From: Glycocaulis alkaliphilus
Lineage (GTDB): Bacteria > Pseudomonadota > Alphaproteobacteria > Caulobacterales > Maricaulaceae
Direction: 5' to 3'
DNA length: 64,000 nt
Assembly: GCF_004000605.1 (NCBI RefSeq)
Contig: NZ_CP018911.1
Span: 806,001 to 870,000 of the forward strand
Made by a program: the position numbers and the translations under genes
The notes under the pieces: model-generated
What the model was told of the DNA's origin: nothing
The model's input: only the letters and a program-made list of their open reading frames with translations
Database searches by the model: none
In this document: one piece after another, positions 26,364 to 34,608 of the stretch
Position numbering within the stretch: the first letter of the stretch is position 1
Layout: each line of letters starts with the position of its first letter

Positions 26364-27481
26364 TGTCCGCGATACTCACGTTTCAGCCGGCTGCCGAGCC
26401 GGACCAGTAATTCATAGCCGATCGTGCCCGAGGCTCCGGCCACGGGTCCAAGGTCTTCCCCGTAGAACTGCACGCGTCCGCTTGCGCGGGCAAGGGCCTC
26501 GTGCCCGGTAATGTCCAGCGCCGTCAGATCCATCGACACCATTCCGGCAACCGGAACAGGGTGGCCGTCAAGCCGGGCTGTGCCGGACTGCCAGGCCGCG
26601 CGGGGCAATCCGTCAGCATAGCCGAAACCGGCAATGGCGACCGTGCGCTCGCTCTGCGCAACATAGCGCGCCCCATAGCCGATGGTTTCGCCCGGCGGCA
26701 CTGTGCGCACCTGCAATATCGGCGCATCGACATGCAGGACGGGCCGGAAAGGCTCGGCCCTCTCGCTGGCCGGATTGACGCCGTATAGGCCGACGCCGGG
26801 GCGCACCAGGTCGAAATGATAGTCTGGTCCCAGCAGCACGCCGCCCGTATTGGCAAGGCTGGCAGGAATGCCCGGGAAGGCTTTCAGGACGTCATGGAAG
26901 CGCTCAAGCTGGCGTGCATTCATCGGATGATCTGGCAGGTCGGAGCACGCCAGATGGCTCATCACGAGATGCAGGCCAGCCTTGTGGGCTGCGGGCAGGG
27001 CGAGCGCTTCGCCCACGTTAAGCCCCAGCCGGTTCATGCCGGTATCGACATGCAGGGCAAACGCCCCGCTGCCCTCATCGTGAAACGCCTGCAGGCTTTC
27101 CAGCGATCCGATTACCGGGGTCAGGCCATGGCGCGCATGAAGCGCATATGTACCTGGCTGATAGCCGTTGAGAACATAGACCGTGACAGATGGGCCAAGG
27201 GCCCGGCGCACCGCAGCGCCTTCTTCCGGTGTGGCGGTGAAGAAATCGCGGCAGCCCGCATCACGAAGGCAGGTGGCGATCCTGTCTGCATCCAGCCCGT
27301 AGGCATCCGCCTTCACCACCGCAGCGCAGCGCGCGCCCGCAGCCAGCTCTGCCAGCACGGAATAATTATGGCGCAGAGCCGCCAGATCGATGACGAGGCG
27401 CGCCGGTTCTCCGGCGCTAGTCGCGGCTGGAATAGCGTCCTGAGTCTTCAAGATCGGAGAATTTGGTCCGCTCAGGGTCAA
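26360..27481 (-). CDS. alr: Alanine racemase
   Basis: PLP enzyme that makes D-alanine for peptidoglycan. The 373-residue reading has the PLP lysine in VVKADAYGLDA, the HVDTGMNRLG segment, and the second catalytic Tyr region in ETIGYGARYVAQ, with AIAGFGYADGLPR and MVSMDLTALD following. The start is uncertain: TTG at 27481 and TTG at 27451 both lie inside the end of dnaB, and neither has a strong ribosome site, so the protein may begin around 27451 and overlap dnaB by about 35 bp. Confidence 0.95.
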   Translation of the reverse strand: MTLSGPNSPILKTQDAIPAATSAGEPARLVIDLAALRHNYSVLAELAAGARCAAVVKADAYGLDADRIATCLRDAGCRDFFTATPEEGAAVRRALGPSVTVYVLNGYQPGTYALHARHGLTPVIGSLESLQAFHDEGSGAFALHVDTGMNRLGLNVGEALALPAAHKAGLHLVMSHLACSDLPDHPMNARQLERFHDVLKAFPGIPASLANTGGVLLGPDYHFDLVRPGVGLYGVNPASERAEPFRPVLHVDAPILQVRTVPPGETIGYGARYVAQSERTVAIAGFGYADGLPRAAWQSGTARLDGHPVPVAGMVSMDLTALDITGHEALARASGRVQFYGEDLGPVAGASGTIGYELLVRLGSRLKREYRGQ

Positions 27482-28910
27482 ACGCCACCTTCACCGCGCC
27501 AATCGGGCCGTGGCGCTGCTTGCCAATGATCACTTCGGCGAGATTGCGGATCTCGCGCATTTCATCTTCCCAGCGGAGATGTTCTTCGCTGCCTTCTTTA
27601 GGCTCGGCACGCTCAAGATAATAGGCCTCACGGTAGACGAACATCACAACGTCGGCATCCTGCTCGATGGAGCCGGACTCGCGAAGGTCAGACAGCTGGG
27701 GCTTCTTGTCATCGCGCTGTTCGACCTGACGGGAGAGCTGGGAGAGCGCGATGACGGGAATATCTAGCTCCTTGGCGAGCGATTTGAGCGCCATGGTGAT
27801 CTCGGAGATTTCCTGCACCCGGCTTTCACTGCGCCGCGACCCGCCTGTAATCAGCTGGAGATAGTCGATAACCAGAAGCTCAAGGCCGACGGTACGTTTC
27901 AGCCTGCGCGCGCGCGCAGCCAGCGCGCCAATCGAGATGCCGCCTGTATCATCGATATAAAGCGGAACCTCCGAGATCTCGCGCACACCGTCATTGATCT
28001 CGCCAAACTGGTTCTGGTCGATGCGGCCCTGCCGGATCAGATAGCCGGGAATGCCGGTATAATCGGCGATCAGACGCGTCGCGAGCTGCTCTGAGCTCAT
28101 CTCCAGCGAGAAGAAACCGACCACGCCGCCCTTGCCCTTTATGACCCGGCGCTTGCCGTCAGGGCCTTCCTCGAACTCGGCGGCGCGCGCCACCGCGAAT
28201 GCGATATTCGTTGCCAGTGCCGTCTTGCCCATGGAAGGGCGGCCCGCGAGGATGATGAGGTCAGAGCGGTGAAGCCCGCCCAGCTTCTCGTCGAGCGTCC
28301 TCAGGCCTGACGCAATCCCTGACAGCTGGCCGCCGCGCTTGTAGGCGGCGGCAGCCACTTCCAGCGATTGGGCCAGTGCAGCAGAGAAGGGCTGGAAGCT
28401 CTTCTGCGCCGTGCCTTTTTCGGCCAGGCTGAACAGCTCGCGCTCGGCGTTTTCGATCAGGCTGTTGGCATTGCCCTGCTCGCTTGTGTCGCGGGCCTGG
28501 GAAGAGATGGTTTCGCCAATCGCGATAAGCTCGCGGCGCAGGGCCAGCTCGTAGACCAGGCGCGCGTATTCCGGTGCGCTGACACTGTCAGGCGCCTCAC
28601 GCATCAGATCGACCAGATAGACCGGGCCGCCCAGCTGTTTGAGACCGTCATCGTCTGCGAGGCGGTTTTTCAGCACGACGGCGTCTGCCAGCGCCCCGCT
28701 GCCGATCAGTTCGCGCGCCTTGGCATAAAGCCGGCCATGAAACGGGTCGTAGAAATGCTCTGGCAGCAGCCAGTCGGAGACCCGGTTGAATATCTCGTTA
28801 TCGTAGAGAAGACCGCCAAGGAATGCCTGCTCCGCCTCGATATTGTGGGGCGGGCTGGTCCCGTCTCCGCCATCACTGGCGAAGCTCATGTCTGCGGTTT
28901 CTGCGGTCAT
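27417..28910 (-). CDS. dnaB: Replicative DNA helicase DnaB
   Basis: Hexameric 5'-3' helicase of the replication fork, 497 residues. The N-terminal primase-interacting domain starts PPHNIEAEQAFLGGLL; the RecA-like motor has Walker A AGRPSMGKTALA, the FFSLEMSSEQLA segment, VIDYLQLI (Walker B) and IPVIALSQLSRQVEQR, the last four typical DnaB motifs. It starts a minus-strand series that runs through alr, mlaEF, radA, cvpA and purF. In most Alphaproteobacteria dnaB directly follows rplI; here about 3.9 kb of accessory DNA separates them. Confidence 0.98.
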   Translation of the reverse strand: MTAETADMSFASDGGDGTSPPHNIEAEQAFLGGLLYDNEIFNRVSDWLLPEHFYDPFHGRLYAKARELIGSGALADAVVLKNRLADDDGLKQLGGPVYLVDLMREAPDSVSAPEYARLVYELALRRELIAIGETISSQARDTSEQGNANSLIENAERELFSLAEKGTAQKSFQPFSAALAQSLEVAAAAYKRGGQLSGIASGLRTLDEKLGGLHRSDLIILAGRPSMGKTALATNIAFAVARAAEFEEGPDGKRRVIKGKGGVVGFFSLEMSSEQLATRLIADYTGIPGYLIRQGRIDQNQFGEINDGVREISEVPLYIDDTGGISIGALAARARRLKRTVGLELLVIDYLQLITGGSRRSESRVQEISEITMALKSLAKELDIPVIALSQLSRQVEQRDDKKPQLSDLRESGSIEQDADVVMFVYREAYYLERAEPKEGSEEHLRWEDEMREIRNLAEVIIGKQRHGPIGAVKVAFDPERTKFSDLEDSGRYSSRD

Positions 28911-28984
28911 GGCGCTGGTGATAGCGGATCGGGGCTGGCTATGCGAGCGCTCAGCCGCGCGGTGATGTGGAGCGATTCGTTCAC

Positions 28985-29018
28985 TCTGTAGAAAACTAGC
29001 CGTCGTCTGTGGAAAACT
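28985..29018. promoter_or_regulatory. Pair of 13-bp direct repeats in the dnaB/sigma intergenic region
   Basis: TCTGTAGAAAACT at 28985-28997 and TCTGTGGAAAACT at 29006-29018 differ at one base and have a 21-bp period, two helical turns. They lie 75-108 bp before dnaB and 67-100 bp before the divergent ECF sigma gene. TGTGGAAAA differs at one position from the DnaA box form TGTGGATAA, but the function is unproven. Confidence 0.5.
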
Positions 29019-29084
29019 TCATGCCGATTGAACCGGCCCCGCATTGCTGCGCACCTTTATCCTGAACGTGTGACAGGAAGCCCG

Positions 29085-29639
29085 ATGCGCAAGCCCGCCG
29101 ACTATGCCCTGGATGCCTTTCTGGCCGCCGCTGCGCGGGCCGGAGACAGGGATGCGATGCGCCAGCTGGCAACGCGCTGGTATCCGCTGCTCACCGCCCA
29201 TGCCTGGCGGCTGACAGGCGATCACGAACTGGCCGCCGACGCCGTGCAGGAGGCGTGGCTGGAGATACTGCGCGGGCTTGGCGGCTTGCGTGATGACCAC
29301 GCCTTTGCCGCCTGGGCCTACCGGATCACGACGCGGCGTTGCGCCCGTCTGATCGCGCGGCGCCAGTCAGACCGGCGGCTTGCGCGGGCCGTGGAGGCCG
29401 AGCCGCGTGAGCCGGGCGCAGAGGACACACACGATGAGGGTGATGGCGCGCGGGTAAAACGGGCCATGGCAGATTTGCCGCCCGATCAGCGCGCAGCAAT
29501 GGCGCTGTTCCACTTGCAAGGATTGAGCGTGGCGGAGACCGCCATCGCTCTGGACGTGCCGGCGGGCACGGTGAAGACCCGCCTGATGCATGCGCGGCGC
29601 AAGCTGCGCGACAGTCTCGAAGGAGGCAGAAATGAGTGA
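29085..29639 (+). CDS. ECF-type RNA polymerase sigma factor, partner of DUF6768 gene
   Basis: A 184-residue sigma factor with region 2 (DAMRQLATRWYPLLTAHAWRLTGDHELAADAVQEAWLEILRGL) and region 4 (LPPDQRAAMALFHLQGLSVAETA, then the helix DVPAGTVKTRLMHARRKLRD). I chose the ATG at 29085, four bases after AGGAAG; the upstream start at 29028 adds non-homologous residues. Its stop overlaps the next gene by 8 bp (ATGAGTGA). It is divergent from dnaB and is the second ECF-plus-membrane-protein pair in the window. Confidence 0.93.
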   Translation: MRKPADYALDAFLAAAARAGDRDAMRQLATRWYPLLTAHAWRLTGDHELAADAVQEAWLEILRGLGGLRDDHAFAAWAYRITTRRCARLIARRQSDRRLARAVEAEPREPGAEDTHDEGDGARVKRAMADLPPDQRAAMALFHLQGLSVAETAIALDVPAGTVKTRLMHARRKLRDSLEGGRNE

Positions 29640-30006
29640 TGTGGACCGCCTGATCGAACAGGCTCTGGACGATGAAGACCGCGCCCTTCGTAAGGCGCTG
29701 GGCAAGGAGCCGGGGTTTTTCAATCTCGCCTTCGGCCTGTTCTCCGGGCCGCGCGCCTGGGTGAACTGGATTTTGATGGCCGCGCAGACCGCGCTGTTTT
29801 TCATCGGTGTTTGGTTTGCCTGGCAGGCCTTCAGCGCCGAGGCGGTAGCCGACATTCTGCGCTTTGGGCTGTCAGCCTCGACGCTGCTGCTGGCAGCGCT
29901 GATCCTGAAGCTCTCCATGGTGCCGGTGATGATCGAAAACCGGCTGGTCACCGAAATCCGCCAGCTGGAACTGCGTATCGAGCGGATGCGCTCAGAGCGC
30001 GCCTAG
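29632..30006 (+). CDS. DUF6768-type small membrane protein
   Basis: A 124-residue protein with a soluble N-terminus (SDVDRLIEQALDDEDRALRKAL), an FFNLAFGLFSGPRAWVNW segment, two membrane helices (about 46-66 and 70-95) and a charged coiled-coil tail (IRQLELRIERMRSERA). The layout matches DUF6768 proteins that follow ECF sigma genes and may sense or restrain them. AGGAGG lies just before the ATG. Its stop shares the palindrome CTAG with the stop of the convergent acetyltransferase gene. A second, partial allele lies at 30613-30777. Confidence 0.8.
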   Translation: MSDVDRLIEQALDDEDRALRKALGKEPGFFNLAFGLFSGPRAWVNWILMAAQTALFFIGVWFAWQAFSAEAVADILRFGLSASTLLLAALILKLSMVPVMIENRLVTEIRQLELRIERMRSERA

Positions 30007-30491
30007 GGTTTTCCTGCCTGAGCAAGCTGGAGCGTCATGTAATGATGCTCCAGCGTCACGCCGTGCAGGTTTACGGTTTCGGTGCGCACTAACTGCCAGT
30101 TACGTTTGGCGAGGAAGCGGCGCGCAAGATGACTGGCGTGAACGGACAGACCGGCATGACCGTTTGAGACCGCGCGCTCCAGAAGCGCGTCATGCAGCGC
30201 GCCAGCCGTACCGCGCCTGCGCTGATCGGGCCGCACGAACAGCATGTCGAGATGGCCGTTTATCTGCAGGGCGGCAAAGCCCAGAGCGCCGCTATCGCCG
30301 ACAGCAACAAGACAGGTCTGATCCTTCAGGCGATCATGCAGGGCAGACGGGTCCGTGATCCGCGCTGCCCACGCCTTCCTCTGTTCGATCGTGTAAAGGG
30401 GCGCACTGCCTTCCAGAACCGCGCTCTGGAAGATCGCCTCCAGGTCGTCGGCATCAGCACGTGTGTAATCTCGTATCAGCACGGGTCTCAT
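30003..30491 (-). CDS. GNAT family N-acetyltransferase
   Basis: A 162-residue GNAT acyltransferase. The beginning VLIRDYTRADADDLEAIFQSAVL and the acetyl-CoA loop in LFVRPDQRRRGTAGALHDALLERA (R/Q-x-x-G-x-G/A type), followed by VHASHLARRFLAKRNWQLV, are characteristic. The substrate cannot be told from sequence. Its start codon lies only 14 bp beyond a terminator-like hairpin at 30505-30538, so transcription reaching it from further upstream would be cut, and its promoter is unclear. Confidence 0.9.
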   Translation of the reverse strand: MRPVLIRDYTRADADDLEAIFQSAVLEGSAPLYTIEQRKAWAARITDPSALHDRLKDQTCLVAVGDSGALGFAALQINGHLDMLFVRPDQRRRGTAGALHDALLERAVSNGHAGLSVHASHLARRFLAKRNWQLVRTETVNLHGVTLEHHYMTLQLAQAGKP

Positions 30492-30504
30492 CCTTCTCCG
30501 GCAA

Positions 30505-30538
30505 GAAAAAGGGCGGCCCCTTTAACAGGCGCCGCCCC
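30505..30538 (-). terminator. Orphan terminator, relic copy of the rplI terminator
   Basis: Read on the minus strand, GGGCGGC pairs with GCCGCCC around a short loop and is followed by a T-run. It resembles the genuine rplI terminator at 32727-32761 and sits in the same relation to a copied rplI 3' end (30572-30612). No intact gene now ends here. Confidence 0.7.
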
Positions 30539-30571
30539 AGATCTTGCAACAGGCATGGCGTGACGTGCGAG

Positions 30572-30777
30572 AACTATTCCTCGTCGCGATCCCCGCCACG
30601 CTCTTCAGCGCCGAGGCGGTGGCCGACATTCTGCGCTTTGGGCTGTCAGCCTCGACGCTGCTGCTGGCAGCGCTGATCCTGAAGCTCTCCATGGTGCCGG
30701 TGATGATCGAAAACCGCCTCGTCACCGAAATCCGCCGGCTGGAGCTGCGTATCGAGCGGATGCGGGCGGAGAGCTGA
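30572..30777. pseudogene. Chimeric relic: rplI 3' end joined to DUF6768 3' half
   Basis: Bases 30572-30612 copy the last codons and stop of rplI (minus strand; compare 32792-32832, two mismatches). At 30603-30612 the sequence CTTCAGCGCC, common to rplI (32823-32832) and the DUF6768 gene (29829-29838), marks a switch. Bases 30613-30777 then copy the plus-strand 3' half of the DUF6768 gene, with five of eight codon differences synonymous, ending IERMRAES. A plus-strand frame from a TTG at 30544 is open through the junction (77 codons), so a fused peptide is possible but unsupported. The other flank leads to the chemoreceptor gene. Confidence 0.85.
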
Positions 30778-30785
30778 GACGCTGC

Positions 30786-30821
30786 GGCGCGCAAGGAGGT
30801 GTTTCGCCATCCTTGCGCGCC
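30786..30821 (-). terminator. Hairpin after the chemoreceptor gene
   Basis: GGCGCGCAAGG and CCTTGCGCGCC form an 11-bp perfect stem with a 14-base loop, 6 bp after the chemoreceptor stop. No T-run follows in either direction, so it may protect the mRNA end or act with another factor rather than as a classical intrinsic terminator. Confidence 0.5.
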
Positions 30822-30827
30822 GTCCGG

Positions 30828-32525
30828 TTAAGCGGCCGCCTGCACGTCGCGGATATAGCGCTGGATGTCGCTCTTGATCCGTTCCGAACGCTCGGCAACC
30901 TGGGAAGCGGTCATGGCCAGCTGGTTGGCGGCTGCTGCGGTGGTACCCGCCGCCTGCTCCAGCCCGCCCAGCGAGCGGGATACCGCTTCGGCGCCTTGCG
31001 CCGCCTCGTTGACATTGCGGCTGATCTCGCCGGTCACGGCCACCTGCTCCTCGGCAGAGGAGGCGACAGCGGTCGAGATCTGGCTGACCTCGTCAACCAC
31101 CTGCTCGATGCTGCGCACCGCCGTCACCGCAGTCTCGGTGCCTTCCTGGATGGCACGGATCTGCTCGATAACCGTGGCGGTTGCCTTCTCGGTCTGCTCG
31201 GCAAGCTGCTTGACCTCGTTGGCCACGACCGCGAAGCCCTTGCCGGCCTCGCCAGCGCGAGCTGCCTCAATGGTGGCGTTGAGGGCCAGCAGCTTGGTCT
31301 GCTCGGTCACAGCACCAATGAGAGAGGCGACCTCGTCGATGGCCGACGCTGCCGTCACCAGCGTATCGATGCGGGAAATCGCTTCGTCCACTTTCGTGGT
31401 CGCAGTTTCTGCGACGCTGGAGGTGCGTGCGATCTGGGTTGCGACCTCCTTGATGGAGCTTGATAATTCCTCTGCCGCGCTGGCGACGGTCTGTACATTG
31501 GCCGAGGTCTGGGTGGTGCTGGCAGAGACGGTCTGTGTCTCCGCCGAGCTTTCCTCTGCGGTGGACGCCATGGACTGCGCGGTTGCCTGAAGCTCCTCGG
31601 CCGCGCTGGCAAGAGCGGTTACGGCGTCATCAATCTCTGCTTCGAAAGTCTGGGTGAGGGCGTTGACCCGTTCAGCCTCAGCCAGCTTGCGTTCGGCCTC
31701 TTCGCGCTGGTGGCTGGCAGCTTGCCGTGCAGCAAGCGCATTATCCTTGAACACCTCAAGCGCCGTATTCAGCTTGCCGATCTCGTCGCCACGCCCCGTT
31801 TCCTCAATGACGATATCGAGATCACCCTGGGCTAGGCGGCTCACGCGTTCGATGGAGCGGCCGAAGGGCTGGCCGATTTCCCAGCGGCCGATATAGAAGC
31901 CGACGCCCACGCCGATGACGAGACCGGCAAGGCCGCCCACCATCAGCAGGAGGCGCCCGGCATCGGCAGCCGTCGAGACTTCTGCGGTAACTTCAGTGCC
32001 AATATCATCAATGGCGCTGATATATGCCTCGATGATTTCGGTAACCTCATTGGCCGTCTCCCGGGACGTGCGGACCTGATTGATCAGACGCTGCTGTGTA
32101 TCGGTGAGCTGGGTATCGGATGCTGCACGCGCGAGCGCCAGCGTGGCGTCGACTTCGCGTTGATAGCTATCGAGGCTGGACTGGATGCGGGTCAGATTGC
32201 CCGACAGGGCCTCTGGTGATACCGCGCGTGCACGATCCATCGCGTTGTCGAACTGGTTGCGTGCCGCCGAGATGCGTTGTTCCACCTCGGTAATCTGACT
32301 GGGATCGGCGGCCACCAGGTACTGCATGCGGCCCACCTCGCCGACGGTGGCGCGCATGCGTGCTGCTGCGCGCACGATGGCGGTTGTTTCGTCCACCCGT
32401 TGGACGCCGCTGCGCGCCTGACTGAGTGTTACCAGTCCCGCTGCGGCCACTGCGGCCAGGCTCACGCCCATGATGCTGATGATGACGAGCAATTTGCCCA
32501 TCATCGATACGTTGGAAAGTTTCAT
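30828..32525 (-). CDS. Methyl-accepting chemotaxis protein
   Basis: A 565-residue transmembrane chemoreceptor. It has helix one ([23 protein letters not shown]), a roughly 160-residue periplasmic helical sensor domain, helix two ([22 protein letters not shown]), a HAMP domain ([17 protein letters not shown]) and a cytoplasmic signalling domain with the hairpin tip [22 protein letters not shown] that contacts CheA/CheW. I chose the ATG at 32525 with GGAGG upstream rather than a start 27 bp earlier. The ligand is unknown and no other chemotaxis gene is nearby. It lies inside the accessory insert between rplI and dnaB. Confidence 0.95.
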   Translation of the reverse strand: MKLSNVSMMGKLLVIISIMGVSLAAVAAAGLVTLSQARSGVQRVDETTAIVRAAARMRATVGEVGRMQYLVAADPSQITEVEQRISAARNQFDNAMDRARAVSPEALSGNLTRIQSSLDSYQREVDATLALARAASDTQLTDTQQRLINQVRTSRETANEVTEIIEAYISAIDDIGTEVTAEVSTAADAGRLLLMVGGLAGLVIGVGVGFYIGRWEIGQPFGRSIERVSRLAQGDLDIVIEETGRGDEIGKLNTALEVFKDNALAARQAASHQREEAERKLAEAERVNALTQTFEAEIDDAVTALASAAEELQATAQSMASTAEESSAETQTVSASTTQTSANVQTVASAAEELSSSIKEVATQIARTSSVAETATTKVDEAISRIDTLVTAASAIDEVASLIGAVTEQTKLLALNATIEAARAGEAGKGFAVVANEVKQLAEQTEKATATVIEQIRAIQEGTETAVTAVRSIEQVVDEVSQISTAVASSAEEQVAVTGEISRNVNEAAQGAEAVSRSLGGLEQAAGTTAAAANQLAMTASQVAERSERIKSDIQRYIRDVQAAA

Positions 32526-32726
32526 CGTCCCGCCTCCTGGGTCATGTTTCAACAGGCGTTCAGCAAGGCGGCGAATTGGTTTCGCGCATATTAACTTTAC
32601 GCCTGAAATTCAGAATAAAAATATTCCAAATTAAAAGTATTCTATAAAGAATTAGGCGACCTTATCGCCTCGCAATATTGAATGCATATTTATATTTTTC
32701 TCTAAAGTTCGCAATCGTCGCAATCA
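32526..32726. other. AT-rich leader region of the chemoreceptor gene
   Basis: The stretch from about 32585 to 32715 is strikingly AT-rich compared with its surroundings and should contain the chemoreceptor promoter. A small GGCGA/TCGCC hairpin lies at 32655-32669 and an 11-bp palindrome CTGAAATTCAG at 32603-32613. I could not pick a convincing -35/-10 pair. Confidence 0.5.
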
Positions 32727-32761
32727 GAAAAAAGGGCGGCCCCTTTGCAGGAGCCGCCCTT
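32727..32761 (-). terminator. Intrinsic terminator of the rpsF-rpsR-rplI operon
   Basis: On the minus strand AAGGGCGGC pairs with GCCGCCCTT and is followed by six Ts, a classic rho-independent terminator about 33 bp after the rplI stop. Confidence 0.9.
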
Positions 32762-32793
32762 CATTCTTTCCGCCGGTGAGGGCGCGAAGAGGA

Positions 32794-33387
32794 CTATTCC
32801 TCGTCGCGGTCCCCGCCACGCTCTTCAGCGCCCTCGGCAGAGGCTTCGGAAAGCTCGGCCGCTTGCGCATCGGCAAGGGCGCGGTCTTCTTCCGCCGCTG
32901 CGGCGATGACGTCTTCACCCTTGGCCTGACGCTCAGCCTCTTCAGGCGTACGCGCCACGTTGATGGTGATGTCGACGGTCACTTCCGGGTGCAGGACAAC
33001 GCGCACAGAGTGTACGCCCAGCGTCTTGATCGGGGTGTTGAGATCGACCATGGCTCGGGTCACGGTCAGGCTGTCGCTGGAGGCCGCTTCCGCGATGTCG
33101 CGCGAAGCAACCGATCCATAGAGCTGGCCGGATTCGGACGCCTGGCGGATCAGCACGAAGCTGGCACCGTCCAGGTGCTCACCTTCGGTGCGGGCCGCTG
33201 CGGCACGCTCGGCATTGCGCTTTTCAAGAAGCTCACGCTCACGCTCGAAGCGGGCCATGTTGGCCTCGGTTGCGCGCAGCGCCTTTTGCTGCGGCAGGAG
33301 GAAGTTGCGGGCAAAGCCGGGGCGGACACTGACGACATCGCCAATGGTGCCGAGCTTTTCCACGCGCTCAAGAAGAACAACTTTCAT
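32794..33387 (-). CDS. rplI: Large-subunit ribosomal protein bL9
   Basis: The 197-residue bL9 of the 50S subunit. [33 protein letters not shown] is the conserved N-terminal rRNA-binding domain, followed by the long connecting helix and the C-terminal domain ([20 protein letters not shown]). A roughly 45-residue acidic, Ala/Glu-rich tail ends GGDRDEE, an extension common in alphaproteobacterial L9. It is third in rpsF-rpsR-rplI, 11 bp after rpsR. Its 3' end exists in a second, truncated copy at 30572-30612. Confidence 0.98.
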   Translation of the reverse strand: MKVVLLERVEKLGTIGDVVSVRPGFARNFLLPQQKALRATEANMARFERERELLEKRNAERAAAARTEGEHLDGASFVLIRQASESGQLYGSVASRDIAEAASSDSLTVTRAMVDLNTPIKTLGVHSVRVVLHPEVTVDITINVARTPEEAERQAKGEDVIAAAAEEDRALADAQAAELSEASAEGAEERGGDRDEE

Positions 33388-33398
33388 GGGTTTCTCTC

Positions 33399-33656
33399 CT
33401 AATCGAGCGCGTAGGGCAGAAGGCCCATATAGCGCGCGCGCTTGATGGCGCGGGCCAGCTCGCGTTGCTTCTTGGCGGAGACCGCCGTGATGCGCGAGGG
33501 GACGATCTTGCCGCGTTCGGACATGTAGCGCTGAAGCAGCTTCACGTCCTTGTAATCAATGACCGGCGCGCCTTCACCCGAGAACGGGCAGACTTTCCGG
33601 CGGCGGGCAAACGGACGGCGCACAGGCGCGCCGATTGTGGGGATATCGCTAGCCAT
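33399..33656 (-). CDS. rpsR: Small-subunit ribosomal protein bS18
   Basis: The 85-residue bS18 of the 30S subunit, which binds next to bS6. The N-terminal [14 protein letters not shown], then [50 protein letters not shown], is an essentially canonical S18 sequence. It lies between rpsF and rplI, and GGAG precedes the ATG. Confidence 0.98.
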   Translation of the reverse strand: MASDIPTIGAPVRRPFARRRKVCPFSGEGAPVIDYKDVKLLQRYMSERGKIVPSRITAVSAKKQRELARAIKRARYMGLLPYALD

Positions 33657-33668
33657 GGATCGTATCTC

Positions 33669-34019
33669 CTACTGGCGGTCGCGGCGCTTGCGCTCTTCGC
33701 TCTTGCGAAGAACGGCGGACGGCTCTTCGGAGAGCTCTTCCAGGCGCACGGTCATGTAACGGATCACGTCATCGGAATAGCGCTGACGGGAATCGATGGC
33801 TTCGAGCACGTCTGCGCCCGCTTCCATGTCGATCAGGCCGTAATGACCTTTGCGGTTCTTGTGCATGCGGTAGGCCAGGGTGCGAAGACCCCAGTACTCG
33901 GTCTTGCCGACCTTGCCGCCTTTTTCCTCGATGAGGGCTTTGAGCTCCTCAAGGAGGCTTTCCACCTGCGCCGGAGACACGTCCGGGCGGGCAACGAACA
34001 CGTGTTCGTAGTATGCCAT
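33669..34019 (-). CDS. rpsF: Small-subunit ribosomal protein bS6
   Basis: The 116-residue bS6, the S18 partner on the 30S platform. MAYYEHVFVARPDVSPAQVESLLEEL, GGKVGKTEYWGLRTLAYRMHKNRKGHY and RYSDDVIRYMTVRLEEL are the conserved S6 blocks. The ATG at 34019 is correct; an open frame running upstream to 34280 has no S6 similarity. It is first in the ribosomal operon. Confidence 0.98.
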   Translation of the reverse strand: MAYYEHVFVARPDVSPAQVESLLEELKALIEEKGGKVGKTEYWGLRTLAYRMHKNRKGHYGLIDMEAGADVLEAIDSRQRYSDDVIRYMTVRLEELSEEPSAVLRKSEERKRRDRQ

Positions 34020-34332
34020 GTTAAGTCCCTGTTTTCTGTGGCTGCGGCACGGTCCCTGCCAGGGAAGGCAGCGCCCGTGATGGCTCTGAAAAGGCCCGCC
34101 CCGACACCATGTCAGGAACGGTGATGCCCACCAGACCGCAGCCGGTGAAGGCGCGGGACATACGCTATCAGCGCCCAAAGGGCAAGCGGGAGGGGCGGGA
34201 GGGCGCGCGTACGTGTTGAAGCGGTAAGTCACATTGGTCGGGCTGGCCGCTCGGGTCATACTGACAATGGCTTCTGCCATGCGGGATGAACGCTCTCAGA
34301 TTGCCTCTCAGCGCGCCGTAAATTCAATCCTG
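34020..34332 (-). other. Untranslated leader and promoter region of rpsF
   Basis: About 310 bp without a gene lie upstream of rpsF. The region must hold the promoter of the ribosomal operon. I looked for the S6:S18 autoregulatory RNA motif and could not identify it with confidence; a CTGCC/GGCAG stem near 34056-34072 is the only obvious small hairpin. Confidence 0.45.
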
Positions 34333-34368
34333 AAAAAGCGAAATATATAGACGCTATATTTGGCGCTT
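34333..34368 (-). terminator. AT-rich terminator of the orphan low-GC gene
   Basis: On the minus strand AAGCG..AAATATA pairs with TATATTT..CGCTT around a 7-base loop and is followed by five Ts. The stop codon of the 84-residue gene lies within the stem. It fits an intrinsic terminator carried in with that gene. Confidence 0.75.
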
Positions 34369-34608
34369 TAGGAAATCACCAATAGCATCAAGTTGCTTTA
34401 TTTTGTATTCAGAATTACGTTTATTTAATCTTATGTCATAATCAGAAAGATAATGCCATATTATTTCAGGGCATTCTAATTTGTTGGATTGGATATAATT
34501 GATTATATCTTTCGATAGTTCTAGCCATTCAATTTCATTCGAATGAGGTTCAATTTCGGCTTCATACAGCATGCGAAGCAAATTAATACACCTACTGTCT
34601 AACTTCAT
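34354..34608 (-). CDS. Orphan 84-residue protein of low GC content, immunity-like
   Basis: I do not recognise this protein. It is 84 residues, soluble, predicted mostly helical and mildly acidic (MKLDSRCINLLRMLYEAEIE...IEWLELSKDIINYIQ...IWHYLSDYDIRLN). By my count the gene is about 31 percent GC, half that of its surroundings, so it was very likely acquired. Its ATG overlaps by 4 bp (ATGA) the stop of a short upstream open frame of normal GC (34605-34703), and it has its own terminator. Small AT-rich genes coupled to the end of a longer frame are typical of orphan immunity genes of polymorphic toxins, but that is only analogy. Confidence 0.6.
   Translation of the reverse strand: MKLDSRCINLLRMLYEAEIEPHSNEIEWLELSKDIINYIQSNKLECPEIIWHYLSDYDIRLNKRNSEYKIKQLDAIGDFLKRQI

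Noticed and set aside
30544-30777. 77-codon frame from TTG across the rplI/DUF6768 junction as a functional gene
   Set aside because: The first third is antisense rplI sequence and there is no ribosome site; it is better explained as a recombination relic.
34020-34280. Upstream extension of rpsF and a possible S6:S18 leader RNA
   Set aside because: The extension has no S6 similarity, and I could not find the conserved bulged-CCG structure of the leader motif with confidence.
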